A stretch of 64,000 bases of DNA, from NCBI GenBank assembly GCA_022414725.1, contig CM039466.1:19124361-19188360 (forward strand). Direction: 5' to 3'. Origin of the DNA: Microglena sp. YARC. Lineage: Eukaryota > Chlorophyta > Chlorophyceae > Chlamydomonadales > Chlamydomonadaceae. Each line of letters opens with the position of its first letter. The stretch's first letter is position 1. The translations under genes and the position numbers were made by a program. This document shows positions 17,256 through 28,330 of this stretch, piece after piece. The notes below the pieces were generated by a model. The model was not told the DNA's origin and did not search any database. It was given only the letters and a program-made list of their open reading frames with translations.

Positions 17256-18134
17256 TCATCCAAGCCTTATCGAGCTCCTCCCACGGACACATGCACGGAG
17301 GGCAGAGGAGTTCAGAAGCAGGTCTACGACGTGTTTGGCTGAGTTCTTGCAACCCATGCCAACCAGAAGCATCAGAAGATGGTTCCCTGCCCTCCACATG
17401 TCTGCCAATTGTTGCGAAATCACATGTCCCACAGTGTCTGACGCCTCCTCTTGCCTGCCGGCTGCAAGCCGATGTGCATTTGTCGGCGCCAATTGTTGCG
17501 AAATCAAAACGGGGTGCCAAGTTTGCGAAACCGAAGTCGGTGCCAATTGTTGCGAAATTGAAATCGGTGCGAGTCCCACGGTGTTGTCTGACTCCTCCTC
17601 TTGCTTGCCCCCAACAAGCCGATGTACAGTGTACACGGTCTGTAGCCACAAACCCAATGCGTACACGACTTCATCACCCCAAGGCTGATCAATGCCAGGA
17701 ATTTTCAGGCTATGGAGCATATCCTCGGGGCGAAGGAGGCGCATAGAGCACAGCTCTGGCACATGCTCTGCCAACGCCTCGTCAAACAGCACCATATTTC
17801 TGTCACCAATAATGATATGGTCGTCAAGGTCCTGCACGATGACGTTCAGTACCCAGCAGGAAGACTCAGACACCAGGGTGTCGGTGGGGAGCTTCATTTG
17901 TAGCGTGATACGGCCGTGTTCCTCGACCCCAGTCTGGATAACATCGCACACCAAGATGTGATTCCCAAGGCTTGCTTTGATGGCTACACCACTGGGAAGC
18001 TCAGAGCACCGCAGGGGTAAGGACAAGATACGGACACCCTCCTGAGACTTGGGGAGAGGCGCAGCCAAGGGGAAGGCAGCCAGCAAGCTGGATTGGCGCT
18101 CACTAGGGATATTCACCCTCCTGGACATGTCCAT
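17256..18134 (-). CDS. ORF D, ~290 aa, unrecognised
   Basis: ATG at 18134 (MDMSRRVNIP), overlapping the stop of ORF C by 22 nt. The N-terminal two-thirds look like a folded protein: ILSLPLRCSELPSGVAIKAS, HILVCDVIQTGVEEHGRITL, then VIVQDLDDHIIIGDRNMVLF. The last stretch faintly recalls the D-x-I-I-G segment of retroviral-type aspartic proteases, but no D[ST]G catalytic motif was found, so that is not claimed. The C-terminal third contains a duplicated block (VHRLVGGKQEEESDNTVG and AHRLAAGRQEEASDTVGH) with repeated ISQQLA, encoded by GCCAATTGTTGCGAAATC repeats. It is the last or near-last member of a compact minus-strand chain. Confidence 0.5.
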   Translation of the reverse strand: MDMSRRVNIPSERQSSLLAAFPLAAPLPKSQEGVRILSLPLRCSELPSGVAIKASLGNHILVCDVIQTGVEEHGRITLQMKLPTDTLVSESSCWVLNVIVQDLDDHIIIGDRNMVLFDEALAEHVPELCSMRLLRPEDMLHSLKIPGIDQPWGDEVVYALGLWLQTVYTVHRLVGGKQEEESDNTVGLAPISISQQLAPTSVSQTWHPVLISQQLAPTNAHRLAAGRQEEASDTVGHVISQQLADMWRAGNHLLMLLVGMGCKNSAKHVVDLLLNSSALRACVRGRSSIRLG

Positions 18135-18589
18135 GTGTGTTTGGCAGCCCAAGCCAGGCCAGCACGAGCTGTGCTGACATCCTCAAGCATCTGCACCACT
18201 GAACACTTGGAAGCAGCATCTGACTGCGAAGCAGCGTCTGACTGGGATGCGGCATCTGACTGGGGGCGAACGCTAACACCAACCAGCAGGCTACCCCGCT
18301 GGAACGTAATGTCAGTGACAACGTATCCAAGGTGTGCAGCCTCAAACCCTTGCTTCAGCTTCAGCTTGGCATTAGGAGCCAAGTCGTCAGGATCAGCGTC
18401 TGGGATTCGCAAAGTTGCACGTGTGGAGCTTGGCAGCATTGCGGCTGCTAGATAGGCCCCGCTGTTAACCAGGTCAATCAAGTGATAGATCTCTTGGTCA
18501 CTGAAGTCACCGCCTGGGTCCTCAACAGAGGTAGCTACATCAGCCCCATGGGACTTGGTGGTGGTGGTGGTGGTGGTGGTGCAGAGCAT
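18113..18589 (-). CDS. ORF C, 158 aa, unrecognised
   Basis: ATG at 18589, only three bases after the TAA of ORF B. It starts MLCTTTTTTTT (a GGTGGTGGT microsatellite), followed by a folded-looking region (DQEIYHLIDLVNSGAYLAAA, ATLRIPDADPDDLAPNAKLK, AAHLGYVVTDITFQRGSLLV) and an in-frame SDAASQ triple repeat. It ends TGA at 18113. The end overlaps the start of ORF D by 22 nt in another frame, so either translation is coupled or a frameshift once joined C and D. Confidence 0.55.
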   Translation of the reverse strand: MLCTTTTTTTTKSHGADVATSVEDPGGDFSDQEIYHLIDLVNSGAYLAAAMLPSSTRATLRIPDADPDDLAPNAKLKLKQGFEAAHLGYVVTDITFQRGSLLVGVSVRPQSDAASQSDAASQSDAASKCSVVQMLEDVSTARAGLAWAAKHTWTCPGG

Positions 18590-18592
18590 AGC

Positions 18593-18874
18593 TTAGCCCA
18601 CAGACTGCTCCTCCTTGGCACTTCCAGCAAAGCCGAAGAAGCGCTTGCAGAAGTGAAGTAAACCACAAGCGGGCCGCTCTACAGGACCAGGTGGCTCAGT
18701 CTCAGTGGAATCGGTGGTCTTGGTGGTTTCGATGGTCTCGGTGGAATCGGTGGTCCCGGGGGCCTTGGTGGTTTCGGTGGTCGCAGTGGAATTGGTGGTC
18801 TTGGTGGTCTCAGTGGAATCGGTGGTGGGGGTAGTATTGATCTTTTTGAATTTAGAACGGGCTTTGTAGCTCAT
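18593..18874 (-). CDS. ORF B, 93 aa, Thr-rich, possible N-terminal paralogue of the membrane protein
   Basis: ATG at 18874 lies inside the end of the 192-aa membrane protein gene (23-nt overlap, different frame). The start context TTCACAATGAG is identical to that gene's exon 1. The protein begins MSYKARSKFKK, carries a Thr/Ser/Glu minisatellite (TTDSTETTKT type, GGTGGTCTCAGTGGAATC units), and ends with FCKRFFGFAGSAKEEQ, which resembles RECFFGFADGADEK in exon 1. This hints at a duplicated, truncated copy of that N-terminus. TAA at 18593. Confidence 0.5.
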   Translation of the reverse strand: MSYKARSKFKKINTTPTTDSTETTKTTNSTATTETTKAPGTTDSTETIETTKTTDSTETEPPGPVERPACGLLHFCKRFFGFAGSAKEEQSVG

Positions 18875-19059
18875 TGTGAAGTCGCGCAAGCGTGGCAATT
18901 GCTAAAGCCACCACCGGTATCCAAGGAGGGAGATCTGCCGGGCTGCGTTGCGCTATGTAAGGGGCTAGGACCGACCACATCAGGCCTAGCACCAGTACAA
19001 ATTTAGCACGCGGATAAAACAGGTAGCTGACGGCGGCGATCATGAAACTGAAGCCGCAC
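18852..19059 (-). CDS. Membrane protein gene, exon 4 (last)
   Basis: The acceptor CATCCCCCCCAG ends at 19060. The exon begins G-TGC-GGC, so the TG left by exon 3 becomes TGG (Trp) and the frame CGFSFMIAAVSYLFY opens. Two hydrophobic segments follow (FMIAAVSYLFY..KFVLVLGLMWSVLAPYIA and WIPVVALAIATLA) and the protein ends LHNELQSPF, TAA at 18852. An internal ATG at 19043 could start a separate 63-aa ORF, but the phase match and the upstream hydrophobic exons favour splicing. The stop lies inside ORF B. Confidence 0.65.
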
Positions 19060-19061
19060 CT

Positions 19062-19130
19062 GGGGGGGATGTGGTGGTGGTGGGATGGTGGTGGGATGGT
19101 GGTGGGATGGTAGTGGTGTGGTGCTAATTT
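19062..19130. repeat. GGTGGTGGGAT microsatellite
   Basis: Short GATGGTGGTGG units next to the exon 4 acceptor. Read on the minus strand they give a C-rich ACCACCATCCC tract that leads into the polypyrimidine-type acceptor. Confidence 0.85.
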
Positions 19131-19134
19131 CTTT

Positions 19135-19715
19135 TCGAAAATTCAACCTAGATCCTTTGTCCAATCCAATCCAACCTAGATTCTAAATCCAATCAAATCT
19201 AGATCCAATCCAACCAACCTAGATCCAAGACATTTGACCCTAGATCAAATCCAACAAAACCCAAATCCAAGACATTAGATCCTAGATCCAATCCAACCTA
19301 GATCTCTGTATCCAATCCAACCTGGATCTTATATCTTGTCCAACCTATATCCTATATCCAATCCAACCAAGATCATATATCTGATCCAACCTAGACCCTA
19401 TATCTAATCCAACCTAAATCATATATCCAATCCAACCTAGACCCTATATCCAATCCAACCTATATCCAATCCAACCTAGATCCTATATCCAATCCAATCA
19501 AGATCCTATATCCAATATCCAATCCAACCTACATCCTACACCTAATCTCGCATAGATCCCTAGATCCTATATCCAATCCAACCTAGATCATATATCCAAT
19601 CCAACCTAGATCATATATCTAATCCAATCTATATTGTATATCCCAATCTTGCCTAGATCCCTATATCCTACATCCTATCCATCCTAGATCCTAAATCCAA
19701 CCCAGATCCCTAGTA
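19135..19715. repeat. ATCCAATCCAACCTAGATC minisatellite
   Basis: AT-rich units such as CCTATATCCAATCCAACCTA and GATCATATATCC repeated with variable spacing, about 20-25 bp. It fills the 3' part of intron 3. No coding potential. Confidence 0.9.
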
Positions 19716-19855
19716 CTCACCAGGAGCCCAGGCTGCTTAAGGGGCCATCCAGCCTGTGCACCCAACCCAACCCAACACGTTGTCGACCCAACCCAACCCA
19801 ACTAGTACTCAGCAGGAGCCCAGGCTGCTTAAGGGGCCATCCAGCCTCTGCACCC
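19713..19855 (-). pseudogene. Two copies of the exon 3 end plus splice donor
   Basis: The minus strand reads GTGCACAGGCTGGATGGC, then AGCCTGGGCTCCTG/GTGAGTACTAG at 19757-19713, and a second copy with CTGAGTACTAG at about 19855-19800. Both match the last ~45 nt of exon 3 (24977-25022) with its donor. They lie at the far side of the 5.2-kb array, so the array is bracketed by copies of the same junction. Confidence 0.75.
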
Positions 19856-22800
19856 AACCCAACCTGTTGTCAACCCAACCCAACCCAACCCGGTGTCAAC
19901 ACAAAACAACCCAACCCGGTGTCAACCCAACCCAACCCGGTGTCAACCCAACCCAACCCGGTGTCACCCCTACCCAACCCAACCCAGTGTCAACCCTACC
20001 CAACCCAACCCAGTGTCAACCCTACCCAACCCAACCCAGTGTCAACCCTACCCAACCCAACCCGGTGTCAACCCTACCCAACCAAACCCGGTGTCAACCC
20101 GACACAACCCTACCCAACCCGGTGTCAACCCGACCCAACCCAACCCGGTGTCAACCCTACCCAACCCAAACCCGGTGTCAACCCGACCCAACCCAACCCA
20201 ACCCGGTGTCAACCCAACCCAACCCGGTGTCAACCCAACCCAACCCAACCCGGTGTCAAACCCTACCCAACCCAACCCGGTGTCAACCCAACCCAACCCA
20301 GTGTCAACCCAACCCGGTGTCAACCCAACCCAACCCGGTGTCAACCCAACCCAACCCAGTGTCAACCCAACCCAACCCGGTGTCAACCCTACCCAACCCA
20401 ACCCAGTGTCAAACCCAACCCAACCAGCGGTGTCAACCCAACCCGGTGTCAAACCCAACCCAACCGGGTCAACCCAACCCAACCCAAACCGTGTCAACCC
20501 ACCCAACCCAACCGGTGTCAACCAACCCAACCCTCAAACCAACCCAACCCGGTGTCACCCAACCAACCCAACCCAACCAACCCGGTGTCCCAACCCAAAC
20601 CCGGTGTCAACCCAACCCAACCCGGTGTCAACCCAACCCAACCCAACCGGGTGTCAACCCAACCCAACCCGTGTCAACCCAACCCAATCCAACCCGGTGT
20701 CAACCCAACCCAACCCTGTGTCAACCCCAACCCAACCCAACCCGGTGTCAACCCGAAACCCAACCCCAACCCGCAACCCCCGGTGTCAACCCAACCAAAC
20801 CCAACCCGTGTCAACCCAACCCGGTGTCACCCAACCGGTGTCAACCAACCCAACCCGGTGTACCCAACCCAACCGGTGTCAACCCAACCCAACCCGGTGT
20901 CAACCCACCAACCCGGTGTAACCCCCAACCCCGGTGTACCCTACCCAAACCCGGTGTCAATCGTTACCCAACCCAACCCGGTGCCAACCCTACCCAACCC
21001 AACCCGGTGTCAACCCAACCCGGTGTCAACCCACCCCGGTGTCAACCGTACCAACCAAACCCGGTTCGACCCGACCCAAACCCAACCCGGTGTCAACCGT
21101 TCCCAACCCAACTTGGTGTCAACCCAACCCAACCCGGTGTCAACCCAACCCAACCCAGTGTCAACCCAACCCAACCCGGTGTCAACCCAACCCAACCCAA
21201 CCCGGTGTCAACCGTACCCAACCCAACCCGGTGTACCCAACCCAACACGGTGTCAACCCAACCCAACCCAACCGGTGTCAACCCAACCCATCCCGGTGTC
21301 AACCCAACCCAAACCCGGTGTCAACCGTACCCAACCAACCCGGTGTCAATTTACCCAACCCAACCCGGTGTCAACCCGACCCAACCGAACCAACCCCGGT
21401 GCCCTACCCAACCGAAACTAACCCAACCCGGTGTCAATCGTTACCCAACCCAACCCAACCCAACCCGGTGCCAACCCTACCCAACCCAACCCGGTGTCAA
21501 CCCAACCCAACCCACCCCGGTGTCAACCGTACCCAACCAAACCCGGTGTCGACCCGACCCAACCCAACCCGGTGTCAACCGTTCCCAACCCAACTTGGTG
21601 TCAACCCAACCCAACCCGGTGTCAACCCAACCCAACCCAGTGTCAACCCAACCCAACCCGGTGTCAACCCAACCCAACCCAACCCGGTGTCAACCGTACC
21701 CAACCCAACCCTACCCAACCCAACACGGTGTCAACCCAACCCAACCCAACCCGGTGTCAACCCAACCCATCCCGGTGTCAACCCAACCCAACCCGGTGTC
21801 AACCGTACCCAACCAACCGGTGTCAATTCTACCCATCCCAACCCGGTGTCAACCGACCCAACGAAACCCAACCCGGTGTCAACCCTACAACCGGTGTCAA
21901 TCGTACCCACCAACCTACCAACCAACCCGGTGCCAACCTACCCAACCCAACCCGGGTGTCAACCCAACCCAACCCACCCGGTGTCAAACCGTACCCAACC
22001 CAACCCGGTGTCGACCCGACCCAAACCCAACCCCGGTGTCAACCGTCCCAACAACTTGGTGTCAACCCAACCCAACCCGGTGTCAACCCAACCCAACTCC
22101 AGTGTCACCCCACCCCAACCCGGTGTCAACCCAACCCAACCCAACCCGGTGTAACCGTACCCAACCCAACCCTACCCAACCAACACGGTGTCAACCCAAC
22201 CCAACCCAACCCGTGTCACCCAACCCATCAACCCACCCCCCAACCCAACCCGGTGTCAACCCAACAACCAACCCAAGCCCGTGTCAACCCAACCGGTGTC
22301 AACCCCCAACCCAACCCGGTGTCAACCAACCTACCCAACCCGGTGTCAACCCGGTGTACCCAACCCAACCCAACCCAACCCAACCAACCCGGTGTCAACC
22401 CTACCCAACCCAACCCGGTGTCAACCCTACCCAACCCAACCCGGTGTCAACCCTACCCAACCCAACCCGGTGTCAACCCTCAACCCAACCCACCCGGTGC
22501 AACCCAACCCAACCCGGTGTCAAACCCAACCCAACCCGGTGTCATCCTACCCAACCCAACCCGTGTCAACCCTACCCAACCCAACCGGTGTCAACCCAAC
22601 CAACCCGGTGTCAACCGTACCCAAAACCCAACCCACCGGTGTCAACCCTACCCCAACCGGTGTCAACCCAACCCAACCGGTGTCAACCCTACCCAACCCA
22701 ACCCGTGTCAACTTACCCAACCCAACCCGTGTGACAACCCAACCCAACCCAACCCAGTGTCAACCCAACCCAACCCCCAACCAACCCAACCCGGTGTCAA

Positions 22801-24965
22801 CCCAACCCAACCCGGTGTCAACAACCCAACCCACCCGGTGTCAACCCAACCCAACCCGGTGTCAACCCAACCAACCCAACCCGGTGTCAACCCTACCCAA
22901 CCCAACCCGGTGTCAACCCCCAACCCAACCCGGTGTCAACCCAACCCAACCCCCGGTGTCAACCAACCCGGTGTCACCCAACCCCAACCCAACCCGTGTA
23001 CCAACAACCGGTTGTCAACCCAACCCAACCCGGTGTCACCCAACCCAACCCGGTGTCAACCCAAACCCAACCCAACCCGGTGTCAACCCTACCCAACCCA
23101 AACCCGGTGTCAACCCAACCCAACCCAGTGTCACCCAACCCAACCCCGGTGTCAACCCAACCCAACCCGGTGTCAACCCAACCCAACCCGGTGTCAAACC
23201 CAACCCAACCAGTGTCAACCCTACCCAACCCAGTGTCAACCCAACCCAACCTCAACCCAACCCAACCCGGTGCAACCCCAACCCAACCCAACCCGGTGTC
23301 AACCCAACCCAACCCAACCCGGTGTCAACCCAACCCAACCCGGTGTCAAAACCCAACCCAACCGGTGTCAACCCACCCAACACGGTGTCAAAACCCAACC
23401 CAACCCGGTGTCAACCCAAACCCAACCCAACCGGTGTCAACCCAACCCAACCCGGTGTCAACCCAACCCAACCCCAACCCGGTGTCAACCCAACCCAAAC
23501 CCAACCCGGTGTCAACCCAACCCAACCCGGTGTCAACCCAACCCAACCCAGTGTCAACCCAACCCAACCCGGTGTCAACCCAACCCAACCCGGTGTCAAC
23601 CCTACCCAACCCACCCACCCGGTGTCAACCCACCCAACCCAACCGTACCACCCAACCCCGGTGTCAACCCAACCCAACCCGGTGTGTACCCAACCAACCC
23701 GGTTGTCAACCCTCAACCCAACCCAATCCCGGTGTCAACCCAACCCAACCCAACCCGGTGTCAACCCAACCCAACCCAACCCGGTGTCAACCCAACCCAA
23801 CCCGGTGTCAACCCTACCCAACCCAACCCGGTGTCAACCCTACCCAACCCAACCCGGTGTCAACCTACCAACCCAACCCGGTGTCAACCCTACCCAAACC
23901 GGTGTCAACCCAAACCCAACCCGTGTACCCAACCCAACCCGGTGCCAACCCTACCCAACCCAACCCGGTGTCAACCGTACCCAACCCAACCCGGTGTCAA
24001 CCCTACCCAACCCGGTGTCAACCCAAACCCAACCAACCCGGTGTCAACCCAACGCCAACCCGGTGTCACCCTACCCACCCAACCCCGGTGTCAACCCTAA
24101 CCACCCGGTGTCAACCCAACCAACCCGGTGTCAACCCAACCCGGGTGTCAAACCCAACCCAACCGTCAACCCAACCCAACCGGTGTCAACCCTACCCAAC
24201 CCAACCCGGTGTCAACCCAACCCAACCCGGTGTCAACCGTACCCAACCCAACCCGGTGTCAAACCCAACCCAACCCAACCCGGTGTCAACCCAACCCAAC
24301 CCGACCCAACCCGGTGTCAACCCAACCCAACCCAACCCAACCCGGTGTTCAACCCAACCCAACCCACCCAACCCAACCCAACCCGGTGTCAACCCAACCC
24401 AACCCAACCCGGTGTCCCAACCCGGGTCAACCCAACCCAACCCGGTGTCACCCTACTCAACCCAACCCCGGTGTACCCCACAACCCAACCAACCCAACCC
24501 GGTGTCAACCCAACCCAACCCAACCCGGTGTCAACCCTACCCAACCCAACCCGGTGTCAACCCAACCCAACCCGGTGTCAACCCAACCCAACCCAACCCG
24601 GTGTACCCAACCCAACCGTACCCAACCCAACCCGGTACCGTCAACCCAACCCCCAAACCCAACCAACCCGGTGTCAACCCAACCCGAACCCAACCCGGTG
24701 TCAACCCAACACCCAACCCAACCCAACCCGGTGTCAAACAACAAAACCCAACCCAACCCGGTGTCAACCCAACCCAACCCAACCCGGTGTCAGCCCAACC
24801 CAACCCGATGTCAACCGTACCCAACCCAACCCGGTGTCAACCCAACCCAACCCGGTGTCAACCCAACCCAACCCGGTGTCAACCCAACCCAACCCGGTGT
24901 CAACCCAACCCAACCCAACCCGGTTTCAACCCAACCCAACCCGGTGTCAACCCGACCCAACCCAA
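19760..24965. repeat. 5.2-kb ACCCAACCCGGTGTCA minisatellite in intron 3
   Basis: Hundreds of units of CAACCCGGTGTCAACC with a variable number of ACCCA steps and scattered CTACC, CGTACC variants. It begins (minus strand) about 10 bp after the exon 3 donor GTGAGTACTAG, so it lies in the transcribed intron. The minus (RNA-sense) strand is GGGTTGGGTTGGG-rich and could form G-quadruplexes. Very long ORFs across it (for example 19756-22734 plus) are repeat artefacts. Confidence 0.95.
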
Positions 24966-24976
24966 CTAGTACTCAC

Positions 24977-25072
24977 CAGGGGCCCAGGCTGCCAAAGATG
25001 CCATCCAGCCTGTGCACCACGGATGGCAAGGATGCCGGGTCGCACATGATCCACATTGTGATGATGAAGAAC
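24977..25072 (-). CDS. Membrane protein gene, exon 3
   Basis: 96-nt exon: acceptor CCGTGTGCAG (ends 25073), donor GTGAGT at 24976. It enters in phase 2 (G completes AGG, Arg) and leaves in phase 2 (TG). Encodes FFIITMWIMCDPASLPSV then VHRLDGIFGSLGP: one membrane segment followed by a short loop. Two further copies of its 5' part with acceptor lie upstream in the transcript (25234-25328 and about 25470-25556), so this is the intact, donor-bearing copy. Confidence 0.7.
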
Positions 25073-25233
25073 CTGCACACGGCAAGGGTGAAGGGTGAAG
25101 GGTTCAAGGTTTTGGAAAGGGGGGGGGGAAATATTCATTGAGTGCAGGATTAATTAACTTCAAACTGCACACACGGCAAGGTGAAGGGTGAAGGGTGAAG
25201 GGACCAGGGGGGGGGGGGGGGGGGGGGAGGGGC

Positions 25234-25328
25234 GCGGCATTTAGCCTGTGCACCACGGACGGTATGGATCCTGGGTCACAGATGATCCACATTGTGATGA
25301 TGAAGAACCTGCACACGGCAAGGGTGAA
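25234..25328 (-). pseudogene. Partial copy of exon 3 with acceptor
   Basis: The minus strand after CCGTGTGCAG reads FFIITMWIICDPGSIPSVVH and RLNA, then breaks into a poly-C/poly-G run with no donor. Substitutions keep the frame open. It is part of a tandem unit of roughly 240 bp shared with 24977-25072 and 25470-25556. Confidence 0.65.
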
Positions 25329-25469
25329 GGGTGAAGGGACGAGGGTCATCGGTCCAGGTCCAGGGTTAGGGGGGGGGGAGCTTCATTGTGTGCAGGATCA
25401 ATTAACTTCAACCTGCACATGGCAAGGGTGAAGGGTCCAGGGTCAAAGAGGGGGGTGGGGTGGGGGGCA

Positions 25470-25556
25470 TCCAGCCTCTGCACCACGGACAGTATGGATC
25501 CTGGGTCGCACATGATCCACATTGTGATGATTAAGAAACCGCACACGGCAAGGATG
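25470..25556 (-). pseudogene. Second partial copy of exon 3
   Basis: The minus strand reads FLIITMWIMCDPGSILSVVQ and RLDAPHP. The acceptor is altered to CCGTGTGCGG, so the AG is lost. There is no donor. It is the most distal of the three copies. Confidence 0.6.
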
Positions 25557-25619
25557 AAGGTGAAGGGTGAAGGGTGAAGGAACGAGGGGTATCGGTCAAG
25601 GGTCCAGGGTTAGGGGGTG

Positions 25620-25896
25620 GGGGGTGGGGGGTCATTTTCCTCCCCAACACAGTTCTGAATCAACCCCACCCACCCCAATAGCAATAAAGTACTGAACTGA
25701 ATGTGGGGTTGGGGCATTTTCATCCTTCCCTCACCAATGAAGTACTGAATCATCCCCACCCCACCCCAATACTAATTAAGTACTGAACTGAACTGAACTG
25801 AACTGAATGTGTGTGTGTTGTGTGTGTGTGTGGGGGGGGGGGGGGGGGGGGGGGGGGTCATTTCCCTCACCAATGAAGTACTGAACTGAATTTGTA

Positions 25897-25928
<32 letters not shown>

Positions 25929-26068
25929 GGGGGGTCATTTCCCTCACCAATGAAGTACTGAACTGAATATGTATGTGTGTGTGTGTGTGTGGGGGGGGGG
26001 GGGGGTCATTTCCCTCACCAATGAAGTACTGAACTGAATATGTATGTGTGTGTGTGGTGTGTGTGTGT

Positions 26069-26121
<53 letters not shown>

Positions 26122-26239
26122 CATTCCCTCACCAATGAAGTACTGAACTGAATTTTGTATGTATGTGTGTGTGTGTGGTGTGTGTGTGTGTGGGGGGGGG
26201 GGGGTCATTTCCATCACCAATGAAGTACTGAACTGAATA

Positions 26240-26289
<50 letters not shown>

Positions 26290-26328
26290 TCATTTCCCTC
26301 ACCAATGAAGTACTGAACTGAATTTGTA

Positions 26329-26360
<32 letters not shown>

Positions 26361-26412
26361 GGGGGGGGGGGTCATTTCCCTCACCAATGAAGTACTGAAC
26401 TGAATATGTATG

Positions 26413-26452
<40 letters not shown>

Positions 26453-26490
26453 CATTTCCCTCACCAATGAAGTACTGAACTGAATATGTA

Positions 26491-26533
<43 letters not shown>

Positions 26534-26690
26534 TGGGTGGGTGGGTGGGTGGGGGGGGGGGGGGGGGGGAGGGTTCATTTCCCTTACCAATGAAGAACTG
26601 AACTGAATATGTATGTGTGTGTGTGGGGGTGGGTGTGTGGGTGTGTGGGGTGTGGGTGGGTGGGGGGGGGGCATCTTTCATCCTAGTTGC
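25620..26690. repeat. ~100-bp tandem repeat with (TG)n and G runs, intron 2
   Basis: About ten units of TCATTTCCCTCACCAATGAA plus GTACTGAACTGAATATGTAT, a (TG)n tract and a long G run. The unique part is well conserved while TG and G lengths vary. The G run at 26070-26120 is about 50 bp. Proline- and histidine-rich minus-strand frames are artefacts. Confidence 0.95.
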
Positions 26691-27049
26691 ATCTATCTAG
26701 GTGACCTCCACAAGCACCTTCACATCAACACCCAACCAAAGCTTTTCCTACCCCTACCAGGGATGTTTTCCCGCTATATATAGCCATCGTTAGTTTTGAC
26801 CCCAAGAGAAATTATCGCTGTAAACAGGAGGAGCCCAGTCCTCAAAATGTTCAGTCATGCCGATCGATTTTCTGAGAACAGGGCTGCAATCGCATGTATC
26901 ATGGCGATTTTAAAAGTCACTTTTCAGGTCATTCTGAGCACCTCATTAAGGGGGGGGGGGAGGAGGGGGGGGTCAGCTCTCATTTTGTTTTTTGCTAACT
27001 TTTTACGCAAGCCTCCAAATGATATTCTGAGACCACCCATAAGTAGGCC
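26691..27049. other. Non-repetitive part of intron 2
   Basis: Complex sequence. A plus-strand frame (REIIAVNRRSPVLKMFSHAD...) is open for about 85 codons but has only a TTG start and no recognisable domain. No call. Confidence 0.3.
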
Positions 27050-27430
27050 TTGGTAAGGGTAGTCTGTTGGCACCACTTTGGACCTCGTGCAATAAGTATT
27101 TACCCCCCCCACCCCAGCCCAGCCCAGAGTATGAGGGTGAATGGCTGGGTATGTGTTGATAATATGGGTGGGTGAATGGGTGGGTAATATAGGTAGTCTA
27201 TTGGCACCACTTTGAACATCGAGCAATAAGTATTTATCCCCCCCCCTCCCCAAACCCAACCCCCAGCCCAGCCAGCCCAGAGTATGAGTGGGTGAATGGC
27301 TGGGTGATAATATAGGTGGTGAATGAGTAGGTAATATGGGTGAGTATGGATGGGTGAATGGGTGAGTGGTATGAGGGTGGGGTGGGGAGGTAAATCCCCA
27401 GCCCCCCTCCCCCCCCCCCCCCCCCCCCCT
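27050..27430. repeat. ~150-bp duplication plus GGGTGAATGGGTGGG repeats
   Basis: GGTAGTCTGTTGGCACCACT...GCAATAAGTATTTACCCCCC occurs at 27059 and again at 27191, each followed by CAGCCCAGAGTATGAG and GGGTGAATGG units. It lies inside intron 2. A C run follows at 27409-27429. Confidence 0.85.
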
Positions 27431-27884
27431 CCAACCACCCCACCCCCCGGACCACCCAAGGCACTTGGGCAACCCAGAGGGGGGCAGAACTGATTTTTGA
27501 CTATCACACAATCCCTAAGTGGGAAATCCGAGGATGCCATTATGTGCGCCATACTGTAACCCCCCAGAATCCATATCTAAGTTTTTCAAAAAGGGTTATT
27601 TCTATTTAAAGGGGGGGGGGGGTCAGGCCTCCCCAGGTTTTTTAGGCATGGTGTGACCCAGGTGTGACCTATCTTTATTTTTTTCTCTTCCCGCTGTAAA
27701 AAAGAAAAAGAACAGTTTTTTTGTGTGCCCCCAATGGCCCCTAAAAGCTATAGAAAGCTGTATAAAGCACTAAGGCGCTGTCCCTGGAGGAGGCCTAAAT
27801 CCATGAAGCTAGAAAAACACCACTTTAAGATTCGAAAAAAAAAACTGATTAGGGCCAAACCTTGTGCTAGCATGAGACTCAAAT
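27431..27884. other. No supported gene
   Basis: Part of intron 2 in the proposed model. A short plus-strand frame (MPPMAPKSYRKLYKALRRCP...) runs into the CCACCACGACC repeat and shows no family resemblance. Confidence 0.35.
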
Positions 27885-28330
27885 CTTCCACCACCACGAC
27901 CACGACCCTGACCACCGACCACCACCACCAACGACCACCACGAACACGACCCTGACCACCACGAACACGACCCTGACCACCGACCACCACCACCACCGAC
28001 CACCACGACCACGATCCTGACCACCGACCACCACCACCACCGACCACCACGACCACGACCCTGACCATCACGACCACCACCACCACCGACCACCACGACC
28101 ACAACCCTGACCACCACGACCACGACCCTGACCACCGACCACCACCACCACCGACCACCACGACCACGACCCTGACCACCACGACCACGATCCTGACCAC
28201 CGACCACCACCACCACCGACCACCACGACCACGACCCTGACCATCACGACACTACCACCACCGACCACCACGACCACGACCCTGACCACCACGACCACAA
28301 CCCTGACCACCGACCACCACCACCAACGAT
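27885..28330. repeat. CCACCACGACCACGACCCTGA minisatellite
   Basis: Units of CGACCACCACCACCACCGAC and CACCACGACCACGACCCTGA in irregular alternation. Open in several frames purely through composition. Confidence 0.95.

Noticed and set aside
17256..18134. Retroviral-type aspartic protease in ORF D
   Set aside because: A late DLDDHIIIGD segment resembles the family, but no D[ST]G catalytic triad was found at the expected distance upstream.
19756..25141. Very long plus-strand ORFs (up to about 990 codons) of PTRCQPN-type repeats
   Set aside because: They are translations of the ACCCAACCCGGTGTCA minisatellite, open in several frames because the units contain few stop triplets, and they lie antisense in a proposed intron.
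27885..28330. Val/Gly/Trp-rich minus-strand ORFs
   Set aside because: Translations of the CCACCACGACC repeat.
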